DNA of 64,000 bases from Lichenicola cladoniae (GCF_013201075.1 NZ_CP053708.1:2299501-2363500), one strand, 5' to 3'. Counted from the stretch's first letter, positions 27,926 to 36,960 are shown. Notes: generated by a model from the letters alone, not told the origin. Translations and numbers: made by a program.

Positions 27926-29103
27926 CGCGGAACCTGCGCACCGGAATAGATCGGCACCGCACGCAGATCGACCCGCGACGTGCCATGCGACGGCAACGAT
28001 GCCTGCCGCGCCTGCGACGAAGCAGTAAGCTGGCCGAGTCGTCGTCCATCCAGCATGACGTCTCCCGTGAGATGCACCACCAGTGGCGCGCCAGGGGCCG
28101 TACCCGGCTCGTCCGGCGACTGTCGGCCGGGATCATGCCCGAACGCTCCTGCAGGCCACTGCTGGCCGCCGGGAACCGCGCCCTGCTGCGGCCAGCGGGC
28201 GAGTGCTGCTGGCGGTGGAACCACGCGCCTCTGCAGCTCCATCGTAGCTGCAGCACCGCCGGCGGCTGCCGAGGCCGCACGGCTTGTGCCCGGGATCCTG
28301 CTCGCCGCCGTGATCATCCGGCCCGGCTGCATGATCACGGATGTAGATACGAACGGAGGGGTGGTCGGACTGTCGGGTCGAGCAGGAGCACCGGCATCCG
28401 GCACCGCCTCCGGTGACGGCAGGTGCCGGAATGGGGCATATGCCGACAGCTGGTCGCGCCGGGCCCCCGAACGGAAAAGTGCCGGCAATATGCCGATACT
28501 TTCTCCGGATCGACCGGGCATCTCTGGAGCGCCCTCCGCGTGAAGTATGGTTGTCCGGTCTATCGAGTCATGCCCGGCACGACCTGCCACCCGCGATGAC
28601 ACCGGGGGCGAAGCAGCAATACCGGGCCCGATCGCCGGGCGAGGCAGGCCTGCCGCCGCCAGTGCCCGCAGGATTGATGGCGATCCGGTTGGAACCGGAC
28701 CGGGATTCCGAAGTAGGCGCTGCTGACGGACTTCCGCGACACGCGAACCAACCGCCGGCCCCGACGCAACGCCGGACCGGACGTTCGACCTGCGACTATC
28801 TCCGACGATCGGTTCTTGCCGAGCCTCTATCGGCAGTCCGGGAGCCGGTGGCCGATCCGCTTCCGCCGGCGCAACAGCCTTGGCAACCGCGCCGGACCGA
28901 AACGCAGTCCGGCCAGGCACCCCCGCCCGAACCGCGCGGTCGTTCACGGCATGCGACTGCGAGAACAGCTTCACGACATGCCGCGCCACGCCTGTCGCGG
29001 CCGCGTCCACCGGACGCGATACAAGCTCGAGGTGCGGCGATAACGCCGGGGGCTGGCCGGGCAATGCGAGAAGCGATAGCGCCATGCGGTGCGACAGGAT
29101 CAA
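27922..29103 (-). CDS. Protein in tape-measure position
   Basis: This protein of about 393 residues follows the chaperone frameshift ORF, the place of the tape measure. A TTG at 29103 is preferred because GAGGGGGG lies seven bases upstream; ATG 29085 is the alternative. Unlike usual tape measures it is Pro/Ala/Arg/Ser-rich and low in predicted long helices. The C-terminus carries VHLTGDVMLDGRRLGQL, a block also seen at the ends of some tail length proteins. Length would predict a short tail. Function is assigned by position only. Confidence 0.6.
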   Translation of the reverse strand: MILSHRMALSLLALPGQPPALSPHLELVSRPVDAAATGVARHVVKLFSQSHAVNDRAVRAGVPGRTAFRSGAVAKAVAPAEADRPPAPGLPIEARQEPIVGDSRRSNVRSGVASGPAVGSRVAEVRQQRLLRNPGPVPTGSPSILRALAAAGLPRPAIGPGIAASPPVSSRVAGRAGHDSIDRTTILHAEGAPEMPGRSGESIGILPALFRSGARRDQLSAYAPFRHLPSPEAVPDAGAPARPDSPTTPPFVSTSVIMQPGRMITAASRIPGTSRAASAAAGGAAATMELQRRVVPPPAALARWPQQGAVPGGQQWPAGAFGHDPGRQSPDEPGTAPGAPLVVHLTGDVMLDGRRLGQLTASSQARQASLPSHGTSRVDLRAVPIYSGAQVPR

Positions 29104-29141
29104 GCGTCTACCCCCCTCGGTCCAGTGATACAGCGCGGGCT

Positions 29142-29635
29142 TCAGCGTCCGTCCGACCAGCTCAGCGACACCCAGTCGAACACCTGGCCGTCGAGTTCGC
29201 CGAGCGCTACGCAGCAGGCCAGCCGTCTTCGTTCCGACATCAGCATGACCTCGGACCACGGCACGCCCCCCTTCACCAGAAACAGGATCTGGCGAAGCAG
29301 GGCGTGCCGGCTCAGTTTTTTGCGGTATCGAGCTCGCTGCCGGACTGTGTGTTGTCCGGTTCATCGTCGGGGTAATGGACGCGCGACAGCGCATCCATGC
29401 CGCCGTTGCCGACCCGCCGACCGAGCTCGCGCACGGCTTCCTTGGTGGTCGGCATCATCACCGGCTTGCCGTCGATCGCGCTGACCGAGCAGATCATCAG
29501 CGCATAGCGCATCCAGGCCGCCGAGGATGCCGCAGATCCCGCGGCCTCGATCAGGTCGAGCATGTCCCCCGGGTTGGCCTCGCGCAGTGCGAAACGCCGA
29601 TCGTCGGCGCAGGTGATTTCCGCAGGCAGGACCAT
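29142..29635 (-). CDS. Predicted -1 frameshift tail chaperone (gpGT-like)
   Basis: This is the predicted product of -1 slippage at the heptamer A-AAA-AAC (29321-29315) near the end of the chaperone gene. After the slip, reading continues in the -1 frame for 57 sense codons (CTG AGC CGG...) to a TGA at 29144-29142, adding LSRHALLRQILFLVKGGVP... and ending WVSLSWSDGR. G/GT chaperone pairs made this way are known for many tailed phages and prevent premature tube assembly. The extension lies directly between the chaperone and the tape-measure-position gene. Confidence 0.75.
29312..29635 (-). CDS. Tail assembly chaperone (gpG-like)
   Basis: This 107-residue protein is encoded directly after the tail tube gene; its ATG overlaps the tube TGA. 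DDRRFALREANPGDMLDLIEAAG and TKEAVRELGRRVG are the recognisable blocks, matching short tail assembly chaperones. The last codons read GCA AAA AAC TGA, so the slippery heptamer overlaps the C-terminal codons. The 0-frame stop gives the G form, and the -1 slip gives the GT form. Confidence 0.8.
   Translation of the reverse strand: MVLPAEITCADDRRFALREANPGDMLDLIEAAGSAASSAAWMRYALMICSVSAIDGKPVMMPTTKEAVRELGRRVGNGGMDALSRVHYPDDEPDNTQSGSELDTAKN
29315..29321 (-). promoter_or_regulatory. Programmed -1 ribosomal frameshift site
   Basis: The minus strand reads GC-A-AAA-AAC-TGA, with codons GCA AAA AAC in the 0 frame. A-AAA-AAC is the canonical X-XXY-YYZ heptamer, among the most slippery in bacteria. The 0-frame stop follows immediately, and a 57-codon open -1 frame starts here. 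I did not identify a firm downstream stem-loop by eye. Confidence 0.8.
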
Positions 29636-30066
29636 CAGACCCGGTTCCTCTGGCTGGCGTAGAAACCGATCGTCTGCTTGACGATGTTTTCGGCCTGGTA
29701 GTGCCCCGCGCTGGTCAGGGTCAACGAGACGCCGATGAACTCGTACGTGCTGGTCGATCCATCCGGTTCCGACACGTACTGGTAGATCGTGCCCGACCCG
29801 ATCACGCCTGCGTTCCAGAACGCCGCCTCGATCGCGGCGATCAGGTCGTCGAGCGCCGACGATCCGCGATCGACATGGAAGTGCCCGCGCCATCCCGCCG
29901 GCGTATTGAACTCGATCGGCACGCTGTTGAGCGGATCCGAGCGCTGCCGGCGCACCTCCTGCGCCGCCTGGAAGCCGGTGACGTCACGCAGGTCCAGCCG
30001 TACGCCGTTCCAGAGCAGGACGACCTGGCAGTCGCGGCCGATGCTGTATGGATTACCCAAATTCAT
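29635..30066 (-). CDS. Tail tube protein
   Basis: This 143-residue protein follows the sheath gene and has the size and beta-rich pattern of myovirus tail tube proteins: DCQVVLLWNGVRLDLRDVTG, EFNTPAGWRGHFHVDRGSS and YEFIGVSLTLTSAGHY. GAAGGGA precedes the ATG. Its TGA overlaps the next ATG by one base, coupling tube and chaperone synthesis. Confidence 0.8.
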   Translation of the reverse strand: MNLGNPYSIGRDCQVVLLWNGVRLDLRDVTGFQAAQEVRRQRSDPLNSVPIEFNTPAGWRGHFHVDRGSSALDDLIAAIEAAFWNAGVIGSGTIYQYVSEPDGSTSTYEFIGVSLTLTSAGHYQAENIVKQTIGFYASQRNRV

Positions 30067-30117
30067 GTCCCTTCGTGGCGATCGCGATCAGTCGGAAACC
30101 GGTGGCCGCTCTATCGG

Positions 30118-31686
30118 TCAGCCGCCACCGCCCGCTTGCGTCACCGTCACGCTCTGGCCGCCCTGCAAGTTGACGATGAACTTCTCGTTGATGCCCTGGT
30201 AACGAACCTGGACATCGGCCTGGACGTAGCCCAGCGCGGTGCGGCTCTGCGGATTGTTGCCGGCGCCGCAAGCGACGGCATAGGGCAGGCTGCCATCGAG
30301 GCTTCCAAGAATCCCCTGCCCCAGCAGGTTCGAGAGCGTACCGAGCAATGTCGCGCGGATGTTCGACAACAACGTCGAGTTGATGATCGCGCCGACATAG
30401 CCTCCCATTCCCGCGGCGAGCGTCTCCGCCAGGAAGTTGGTCATGCGGGTATAGCTATCGCTGGCGATGATCGCGTTGCTCGAGCTGTTGTGCCCGCACC
30501 GGACCGCCCAATACGCCCCACCCGGGACCGGATTGCAGATGACGTCTATGCCGGCCGTGAACAGCGCCTGCAGTTCGGCCGACGAATAGGTCAGCGCCTG
30601 TCCACTCGATGCCAGGCCGCTCTTCTGGCTGCCGACGATGCCGGCCAGCCGCTTGTTCAGGCTGGATTGCTCGGGTGACTGGTTCGACAGGCAGCCGGCG
30701 GTAAAGCCCTGCGGACTGACGATCCGGGTCTGTGCATTGGCCTGGTCGTACCAGAACAGCCAGTCGCCGAACATCAGCTTGGTCGTATAGCTGTCGAGAC
30801 CGGATAGCTGCTTGGCCTGGATTGCGTTGGCGATATTGTCGCCGCTCGTCCCGACCAGGATCATGTAGATCCCTTCGGACTGGCCGAACGCACTCTGCAC
30901 CGTCCACTGGGTGGGATCGTCGCAATCGGACAGCATGCCGAGCGCGCAGCCCCGACCGCGCAGCACGTACATGCCGCTCCTGGGAAGGCCATCGACGCCG
31001 ACCAGGGTCGCCGGAACGACACCGTTCGTGCCATCGGTTCCGTTCAGCAGCAGCTGGTTGCTGATCGCGGCAGGTGGAATGCTGCTCCCTGGCCCGATCG
31101 ACCCGATGCACAAATTCGATGGACCGCGGGTGGCACCGGTGCCGTTGTTCACGGCGGCGACGAGCGCGGACCAGAACGCCAGCGTGTCACCCGGCATGCC
31201 GATATTATCGAACACCTCGGCCAGCGACCCCGGCATCTGGAGGGTCAGTTTCCAGGTGGCGGGCTCCGATCCGGCACCGAACGCAATGCTGATCTGGTTT
31301 CCCCTTGAGCCGGTACAGAGGGCGGTCAGCAGCATCGGATAGACACTGCCGGTGAAGTCGAGCGCATAGCTCGCGGCGACATCGGTACCGTCCGTCACAC
31401 GCACGCCGACGAACGAGGCGGCACCCTGCTGCTGCGCGCACGCGATCGGCGTACCCAGGTCGTAGGGGCGTGCCAGGACCGGACCGAACGCCGCGCCGTA
31501 GTCCGCCAGGCTACCCAGCACGACCGGCTGATTGACCGGTCCCCACGAGGCGGTTCCCACGATGCCGATCCGGTCGGTAGGCACCCCGTTGAGGGCGAGG
31601 GTCTGCGGTGATGCGATCTGCACGTAGAGGTCGGGAACGACCAGGGCTGCGGTATTCAATGCCCCGACCTGGGTGATCTGCGCCAT
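30118..31686 (-). CDS. Tail sheath protein
   Basis: This 522-residue sheath protein defines the element as contractile-tailed. The N-terminus contains GVPTDRIGIVGTASWGPVN and FGPVLARPYDLGTPI, and the C-terminus QADVQVRYQGINEKFIVNLQGG, which are hallmarks of sheath families. It forms the outer contractile cylinder on the tube encoded 51 bases downstream. Confidence 0.9.
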   Translation of the reverse strand: MAQITQVGALNTAALVVPDLYVQIASPQTLALNGVPTDRIGIVGTASWGPVNQPVVLGSLADYGAAFGPVLARPYDLGTPIACAQQQGAASFVGVRVTDGTDVAASYALDFTGSVYPMLLTALCTGSRGNQISIAFGAGSEPATWKLTLQMPGSLAEVFDNIGMPGDTLAFWSALVAAVNNGTGATRGPSNLCIGSIGPGSSIPPAAISNQLLLNGTDGTNGVVPATLVGVDGLPRSGMYVLRGRGCALGMLSDCDDPTQWTVQSAFGQSEGIYMILVGTSGDNIANAIQAKQLSGLDSYTTKLMFGDWLFWYDQANAQTRIVSPQGFTAGCLSNQSPEQSSLNKRLAGIVGSQKSGLASSGQALTYSSAELQALFTAGIDVICNPVPGGAYWAVRCGHNSSSNAIIASDSYTRMTNFLAETLAAGMGGYVGAIINSTLLSNIRATLLGTLSNLLGQGILGSLDGSLPYAVACGAGNNPQSRTALGYVQADVQVRYQGINEKFIVNLQGGQSVTVTQAGGGG

Positions 31687-31689
31687 CTG

Positions 31690-31872
31690 TCAGTGCTCCG
31701 CAGTCGCGTCGGGGCTCGCCGTCGCCACGAGCGGCGCAGGGATCACCACGAGCGAGTTGTTGCCGCCATCGAGAATGGCCCGGATCGCCACCGGATCGAC
31801 GACCAGGTCGCCACGCGCGTAGCGACCGAACGCGTGCAGGACGACCAGCATGGAAGGTGTGGGTCTGTTCAT
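31690..31872 (-). CDS. Small hypothetical phage protein
   Basis: This 60-residue protein lies between the GH99-like fusion gene and the sheath gene, three bases before the latter. LVVDPVAIRAILDGGNNSLVVIPAPLV suggests one hydrophobic beta segment. An ATG at 31872 (or 31878) would start it. I do not recognise a family. Confidence 0.6.
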   Translation of the reverse strand: MNRPTPSMLVVLHAFGRYARGDLVVDPVAIRAILDGGNNSLVVIPAPLVATASPDATAEH

Positions 31873-31882
31873 TGGCATCCCG

Positions 31883-33790
31883 CTAGTTGATGAGGTCGAG
31901 GCGGGGAACGACCGACTGTCGTACCGCTTCCGCGAGCGCGTGACCGACGGCGGCAATGCGCTGCGGGTCCGGGCCGGCCGGCGTGTACGTCGGCATCAGC
32001 CAGCCGCCTTCGGCCAGCTCGTTCCAGGCATAGATGAGGCCGATCTGCGCAGGACATGCGACGGGGTCGGCCACGATGCTGTTCACCATGTCCACGACAT
32101 GCGCGCCGAGGGCGAGACTGTCCGCGCGGCCGTAGTAGTTGCCGAGCCCGAGGCCCGCGGGGATCGGATAGAACGGCTGCGGCGTCTCGATCAGCGGCCG
32201 CTGATCCCAACCGCACATCGCAGTCGGGATCATCGCAAAACCGGATGATGCACGCGCCGCCCAATCCTGCCTCGCTGAAGCCGCAAGCGATGCGTAGGGC
32301 TGCTCGTTGCCGTTCAGTCGCGGTGTGGCGTAGGCGCCACACGCATCGGCGCCCGCAACGATCGCCGCATGCACGTTGGAATAATCGAGCAGCGACGCGC
32401 CGGACAGCCAGACTACATAGGGATTGCCGCCGCCCGCCGCCTGCACCTGCTGCCGCACGAACGCGATCGCCGCCGGTACGCCACCGGGCGGCAACCCCTG
32501 CGTCTGGTCCGCAGACGAGTCCAGGACCAGGTAGAGCGGTCGCCCGCCCAGCACGGTCATGTAGCCCGGCTGGGTCATCATCCTGATATCGCGCAGCAAC
32601 GGCGGCTGGTCGGCGCCGTCGCTGCCCCAGTTCGATGTCTGCCCGAGCATGCAGAAACGGAGGCCACCCCGATGCGCGCTGCCGAGATAAAGCTGTAGCG
32701 CCAGGCTGAGCGTGTCGTCCGGCTGGTAACTGTCGAATGCCCAGAACGACAACCCTGCCACGAGTGCCGCGGCGATTTCCGCATCCATCGTCGCCTGGGT
32801 CGCGCGTGGCCAGGATACGATGCCATCCACCACGGCGGCTTCCGGCGGAAGCCGGTCGTGATAAAGCGCGGGTGACAATACCGAGGCGCATTGCCGGTCG
32901 ATGGAATTCGCAGGGTCGTACCACGCATCGAAACGGACCGCCCCGAGCGGTGGCACCACCAGCCTCGGCGGAGGAACCACACAGCCGAACCCGACCTCGG
33001 GACCGGTGCCGCCCAGCGTGCCGACCCCGAACAGCATCTGCGCCCCGGTCATCACGATCGTGGTCGGATACTCGAGCAGGTAGTTCAGGTCCCGCCGGTA
33101 GAGGTTGGCGTTCTGCGAAACATCGGTCTCGAACGTTTCATGATACTGCAGGCGTGCGACCGTTCCGTCCGCCAGGTCGAGCCAGTCGATATTGGACAGG
33201 CCGTTATCGATCGCGGATGCAAGCAGGTCGCGTCCGATCGGGGTCGGACACCAGACCGCGATCATGATCCCCTGTTCCTGCCTGCGTGTTTCCATCATCG
33301 CGGTACCGCTTCCGACGATCCGCGCCGTCACCCGTGCACCGGAAACCGTCAGCGATGTGCCGACGACCGTTGCGCCGGAAATCATGCCGGCGAACGCCAG
33401 CGCCACCGACGCAGGCGTGTCGCCGGCCGCAAGCGTGACGGAATAGGCAACGCCGTCGACGGTCACCCCCGCAGTCTGTCCGGCACCGCCGATACCGCCG
33501 AACGACACCGTGTCCCCCAGCACATCGGCAGTCAGAGTCGGCGATGTCTGGGAAACGGTGTGCCAGGTGCGTGGATACCGCGAGGTATCGCGACTGCCGT
33601 GCTCGCGGCTGAACACGGTCACCGTCATGGTACCGTCGGCAAGATCGCCGTTCAGGCTCTGGTTGGACGGCCACCCCCGGTAGATCTTGACGATCGTGCC
33701 GCTGATGCTCGGCTGCGCCAGGCCAGCCGGGTAGATGATCGTCTCGACCAGACGGCAGAGCGCTGTTTCGACGTCGGAGATATCCGCCAT
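31883..33790 (-). CDS. Tail-completion-like protein fused to a GH99/WbsX-like domain
   Basis: This 635-residue two-part protein occupies the position of the tail completion protein. Residues 1 to about 270 (ADISDVETALCRLVETIIYP, SNQSLNGDLADGTMTVTVFS, then QNANLYRRDLNYLLEY) look like a phage tail or connector domain. From about 280 on it resembles a glycoside hydrolase 99/WbsX-like TIM barrel: VRFDAWYDP, LVAGLSFWAFDSY, YVVWLSGASLLDYS and IYAWNELAEGGWLMPTYTP. The last block matches the WNEWAEG-type motif of that family. Fusion to a virion protein is unusual; it could act on a surface glycan. The ATG at 33790 follows GGAGA. Confidence 0.75.
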   Translation of the reverse strand: MADISDVETALCRLVETIIYPAGLAQPSISGTIVKIYRGWPSNQSLNGDLADGTMTVTVFSREHGSRDTSRYPRTWHTVSQTSPTLTADVLGDTVSFGGIGGAGQTAGVTVDGVAYSVTLAAGDTPASVALAFAGMISGATVVGTSLTVSGARVTARIVGSGTAMMETRRQEQGIMIAVWCPTPIGRDLLASAIDNGLSNIDWLDLADGTVARLQYHETFETDVSQNANLYRRDLNYLLEYPTTIVMTGAQMLFGVGTLGGTGPEVGFGCVVPPPRLVVPPLGAVRFDAWYDPANSIDRQCASVLSPALYHDRLPPEAAVVDGIVSWPRATQATMDAEIAAALVAGLSFWAFDSYQPDDTLSLALQLYLGSAHRGGLRFCMLGQTSNWGSDGADQPPLLRDIRMMTQPGYMTVLGGRPLYLVLDSSADQTQGLPPGGVPAAIAFVRQQVQAAGGGNPYVVWLSGASLLDYSNVHAAIVAGADACGAYATPRLNGNEQPYASLAASARQDWAARASSGFAMIPTAMCGWDQRPLIETPQPFYPIPAGLGLGNYYGRADSLALGAHVVDMVNSIVADPVACPAQIGLIYAWNELAEGGWLMPTYTPAGPDPQRIAAVGHALAEAVRQSVVPRLDLIN

Positions 33791-33836
33791 GTCCGGGCCG
33801 TCTCCTGAGGCATTGCGCTGATGGTCGCGGGCGGCG

Positions 33837-34478
33837 TCAGGTCGTCGCCAATCCGGCCACGAGTTTCCAGCCGAACGGTGACAGCTCAGCGCTGACGATC
33901 TGATAGCTCTGTCCCGCCGGATCGCGCACACGCATCCCGAACGTGAGAACCACGCGCGGAATCGGTGGCGCCAGCACGTCGTAATAGGCCGCGCGTGTAT
34001 CGCTCGGCAGCTTGGTCACGTCCTGGCCTGCCCGGCTTCGCACCGACATGCTGACCGGCCAGCCCTGCGCCACCACCGCGTCCGTATCGCTGGTCCGGCC
34101 ACCGTAGCCATTGGTGCCGGCACTGGTCGCGACCGCGGTGGTCAGGATGTCCAGGGTCTGGTCACACAGGACGCAGAGTGCCGGCCGTAGCGGCTCGATC
34201 CTGGCGATGAAATGGATCTCGTCGCCAACCAGGTAATCGCCTTGCCGGACCAGTGAAGGGTCCGCCAGCAACGCGGCGTAGCTGTGGGTCGGCTGCGCCG
34301 TCGACACGAACCGAAAATCCGGCTTCACATCGAAGGCGCAAAAAATCGTCCCGAACGGTGAGCCGGCTACCGGCCTATCCGCGGTCGTCGGGCGGTAGAG
34401 CATGTGGTCCGCGCCAACGATGGAAGCGGCCCGTGCGAGCCCGTATGCGATCCTCGCGCTGATCGTGGTCTGCAGCAA
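33837..34478 (-). CDS. Hypothetical phage head-tail protein
   Basis: This 213-residue protein starts at a TTG (34478) with TAGGAGA upstream. LADPSLVRQGDYLVGDEIHFI and VLTFGMRVRDPAGQSYQIVSA are beta-rich segments. It is located between connector-type genes and the fusion protein, so a head-tail joining role is likely, but I cannot name the family. Confidence 0.6.
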   Translation of the reverse strand: MLQTTISARIAYGLARAASIVGADHMLYRPTTADRPVAGSPFGTIFCAFDVKPDFRFVSTAQPTHSYAALLADPSLVRQGDYLVGDEIHFIARIEPLRPALCVLCDQTLDILTTAVATSAGTNGYGGRTSDTDAVVAQGWPVSMSVRSRAGQDVTKLPSDTRAAYYDVLAPPIPRVVLTFGMRVRDPAGQSYQIVSAELSPFGWKLVAGLATT

Positions 34479-34495
34479 GTGCGCTGTCTCCTAGG

Positions 34496-35047
34496 TCAGG
34501 AAATTGAAATGACCCCGCCATTGTTCCAGAGCTGGCTGGTGCCGCTCGCCGGCTGCGCGAGCGGCAACGCGGCCATCGTCACCGTGCTGCCGAACGTCAG
34601 CACCTGCGCGGAAAGAAGTCCGCCCGTGCTCTGCAACGGAACGCCTGCCGTCAGCACGCGTCCGTCCGGCGTGCGTGCGACCACGCTTCCGGCCGGCCAC
34701 GTGAAGGTCGCGTTGCGGCCGGCCTGGATGTCGGAAAACAAAAAGCTGCTGCTGCCGCCTGCCATCGTGATCGTGTTGCCGGTCCCGACGACGAGCGGCA
34801 CCGGCAGCGGCAGCCAGAGCAGCATGTTGCCGCCGGCCTGCGCATCGAACAGCGCCATGAAGCCGATCCTGCCCCACGCGGCCGTCGCAGGTCCAACCGT
34901 ACCACCACCGATATTGCGGACGATGCCGTTGTCGACGTCACGGAGCACGAACGGCCGCCTGGCATAGGAGGGGTCGATCGGCTCGGTCAGGATGCCCGCC
35001 TGCACCACCAGGCCGTAGCCCAGCCATCCGCTGAAGAAGATCGCCAT
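34496..35047 (-). CDS. Hypothetical phage structural protein
   Basis: This 183-residue protein (ATG 35047, GGGAGG seven bases upstream) is hydrophobic and beta-rich. It contains NMLLWLPLPVPLVVGTGNTI and ends LWNNGGVISIS, an ending often seen in fibre- or decoration-type phage proteins. Position among the head genes suggests a decoration or connector component; the family is not recognised. Confidence 0.55.
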   Translation of the reverse strand: MAIFFSGWLGYGLVVQAGILTEPIDPSYARRPFVLRDVDNGIVRNIGGGTVGPATAAWGRIGFMALFDAQAGGNMLLWLPLPVPLVVGTGNTITMAGGSSSFLFSDIQAGRNATFTWPAGSVVARTPDGRVLTAGVPLQSTGGLLSAQVLTFGSTVTMAALPLAQPASGTSQLWNNGGVISIS

Positions 35048-35081
35048 CTCCCGTCCTCCCAATCCCCGCTGAAAACGCGAG

Positions 35082-35483
35082 CTAGATGATGATTGCCGAT
35101 ACCGATCGCATGGCCGGACCGGCCGGGATGCCGATGAAGCCGATCAGACGACGCGCCCAGTCGTCGAACAGCCTGGTCCGTTCCGCGACCTCGGAGCTGT
35201 TGTGCTTCCAGACAGCGGCCTGGTCGGTATCGAGATTGACCGACGCGGCCGGAACAGCCTGTTCCAGCCCATACAGCGTTGCCAGGAACTGCCGGACCAC
35301 CTGGAGTTCGCCCGGCGCCAGGTTGGTCAGCCGGAACTCGAGCGTCCCGAACGCCTCGAAGAAACGCCAGGACTGGAAGCCGCTGCTGCCGGCGCCATAG
35401 GCCGGATATCCGCAGAAGCGGCGTACGTCGATCCGCTCCGCATCGGTAAGCGGCGTGGCTGCGAGGCCTGTCGATCCTGACAC
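35082..35483 (-). CDS. Hypothetical head-tail connector protein
   Basis: This 133-residue protein starts with a GTG at 35483 preceded by AAGGAG. DAERIDVRRFCGYPAYGAG and RFFEAFGTLEFRLTNLAPGE suggest the small helical connector proteins encoded after capsid genes. A strong hairpin separates it from the capsid gene. Confidence 0.6.
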   Translation of the reverse strand: MSGSTGLAATPLTDAERIDVRRFCGYPAYGAGSSGFQSWRFFEAFGTLEFRLTNLAPGELQVVRQFLATLYGLEQAVPAASVNLDTDQAAVWKHNSSEVAERTRLFDDWARRLIGFIGIPAGPAMRSVSAIII

Positions 35484-35515
35484 CCCGATCTCCTTGCTGC
35501 ATCGATAATCCGGAT

Positions 35516-35555
35516 GCCGCCCCGGCGTCGCCCGTCACAGCGACGCCGGGGCGGC
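35516..35555 (-). repeat. Perfect 16-bp inverted repeat after the capsid gene
   Basis: The arms at 35516-35531 and 35540-35555 are exactly complementary, with an 8-base loop. It sits directly between the capsid stop and the next gene, and no T-tract follows in the direction of transcription. It may be an mRNA stabiliser or a processing hairpin that limits readthrough from the highly expressed capsid gene. Confidence 0.75.
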
Positions 35556-35563
35556 GTATGGTC

Positions 35564-36937
35564 CTACAGGCTCTCGATCACCACGCCGCGCTTCAGGTAG
35601 CTGTTGGTCGCGGTCGGAATGATCGACGTGCTCGCCGTGGCATCGGTCGGCAGCGCATATCCGCCGATCCAGTACCAGGACTGCGCGATGATCTGCTTCA
35701 GCCGGTCGAGCGGCTCCCGCGTGACCATGACGACGTTGTCGACCCGTTCCAGCAACGACTGTTCCGCATCGGGAATGTCGCTATGGCCGGTATCGGCATA
35801 GTCGCCCTCGATCAGGGCGCCCTTGCCGCAGACGATCGCGCGGTGGATCGCGCCGGCGCCCAGCGAGGTCTGCTGCGGCGCTTCGGTCGTCGGGATGAAG
35901 CGGACCCCGAGCAGCTCGACCACCGAGCCCGCGCTGTAGGTCTCGGTTCCATACGCGCCACGATAGAGATACTTGAAGTCTCCGTCGCGGAACAACCCGA
36001 GCATCTGCTGGTCGTCGAGATAGCAGTGATACGAGCCGTCGACAGTCGGCACGTTGTTCATCCGCAGCGCGGCCACCGCGGACAGCACGGTCTGGATCCC
36101 AAGCGTATCGCCGGGTACGTAGCTGTTCGCGCCGTAGGTCCCGGTCGGCGCCACCAGGCCGGCTGTGCTCAGCCTTCCGTTTGGCCGCAGCACCAGCGGT
36201 GCGGTGGCGGCGACCACCGGCTGGGCATTCGTGCCGTCCGACACACTGATGTTGGTCGAGAAGCTCAGCGTGCCCGACACCCCATTCGGCGCCGTCGACA
36301 CGCTGTTGGCATCGGCCGTGCTGTTGACGAGCGTATAGGCGTTGCTGCCCACCGTGACCGTCATGCCGCTGGTGGCACCGACGCCGATGACCTGGCCGCC
36401 GGTGTTCATGACGTTCTGGAAGCCGCGGATATCGTCGACGATGATCGTCTTGCCCGCCGCCCCGAGCGTCGTAGTGACGCGCGTGTTGCCGCCGAGATAG
36501 CCGCCGACGCCGCCGGCCGCCCCGCCGAACAGCGCATTGCGCGCGATCCGGTCGAGGGACTGCATTGCCTGCACGCCGTTGGTCCGCGCATTGGCCAGGA
36601 ACTGGCTGGCGATACCGACGCCCTCGCTGACCATGTTGAGGTCGATGGTGTCGCCGTACTGGTTGATCGTCAGCGTGTACTGCTCGATCGTCCAGGCCGA
36701 CGGTGTCATGCCGTTGTCGAAGTTGGTGTTCACGCTGGGCGACATCGGCACGCTGACTAGCGCCTTCAGGCCCTTGCGGGTCTTGGTGATCGTCTCGCCG
36801 ATACGGTTGGGAAAGATCTCGCGATCGGCGATCGAGCGAAATCCGAGACGCGACTGCAGCCCGTCCTGAAACTCACGGGCAAGGAAGCCCTGCTGGATGA
36901 TCGGCTGAAGCTGGGACGGGAAGTTCTGGATCGGCAT
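35564..36937 (-). CDS. Phage major capsid protein
   Basis: This 457-residue major capsid protein is of the P22 coat/N4-gp56-like type. The N-terminus (QLQPIIQQGFLAREFQDGLQ), GDTIDLNMVSEGVGIASQFL and the C-terminal VVMVTREPLDRLKQIIAQSW are structural hallmarks. Between about 190 and 255 there is a Ser/Thr/Val-rich insertion likely to form an extra surface domain. It follows the scaffold gene, and hairpins flank it on both sides. Confidence 0.85.
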   Translation of the reverse strand: MPIQNFPSQLQPIIQQGFLAREFQDGLQSRLGFRSIADREIFPNRIGETITKTRKGLKALVSVPMSPSVNTNFDNGMTPSAWTIEQYTLTINQYGDTIDLNMVSEGVGIASQFLANARTNGVQAMQSLDRIARNALFGGAAGGVGGYLGGNTRVTTTLGAAGKTIIVDDIRGFQNVMNTGGQVIGVGATSGMTVTVGSNAYTLVNSTADANSVSTAPNGVSGTLSFSTNISVSDGTNAQPVVAATAPLVLRPNGRLSTAGLVAPTGTYGANSYVPGDTLGIQTVLSAVAALRMNNVPTVDGSYHCYLDDQQMLGLFRDGDFKYLYRGAYGTETYSAGSVVELLGVRFIPTTEAPQQTSLGAGAIHRAIVCGKGALIEGDYADTGHSDIPDAEQSLLERVDNVVMVTREPLDRLKQIIAQSWYWIGGYALPTDATASTSIIPTATNSYLKRGVVIESL

Positions 36938-36960
36938 GCGGTGATGTCACCTTCTGTTGG

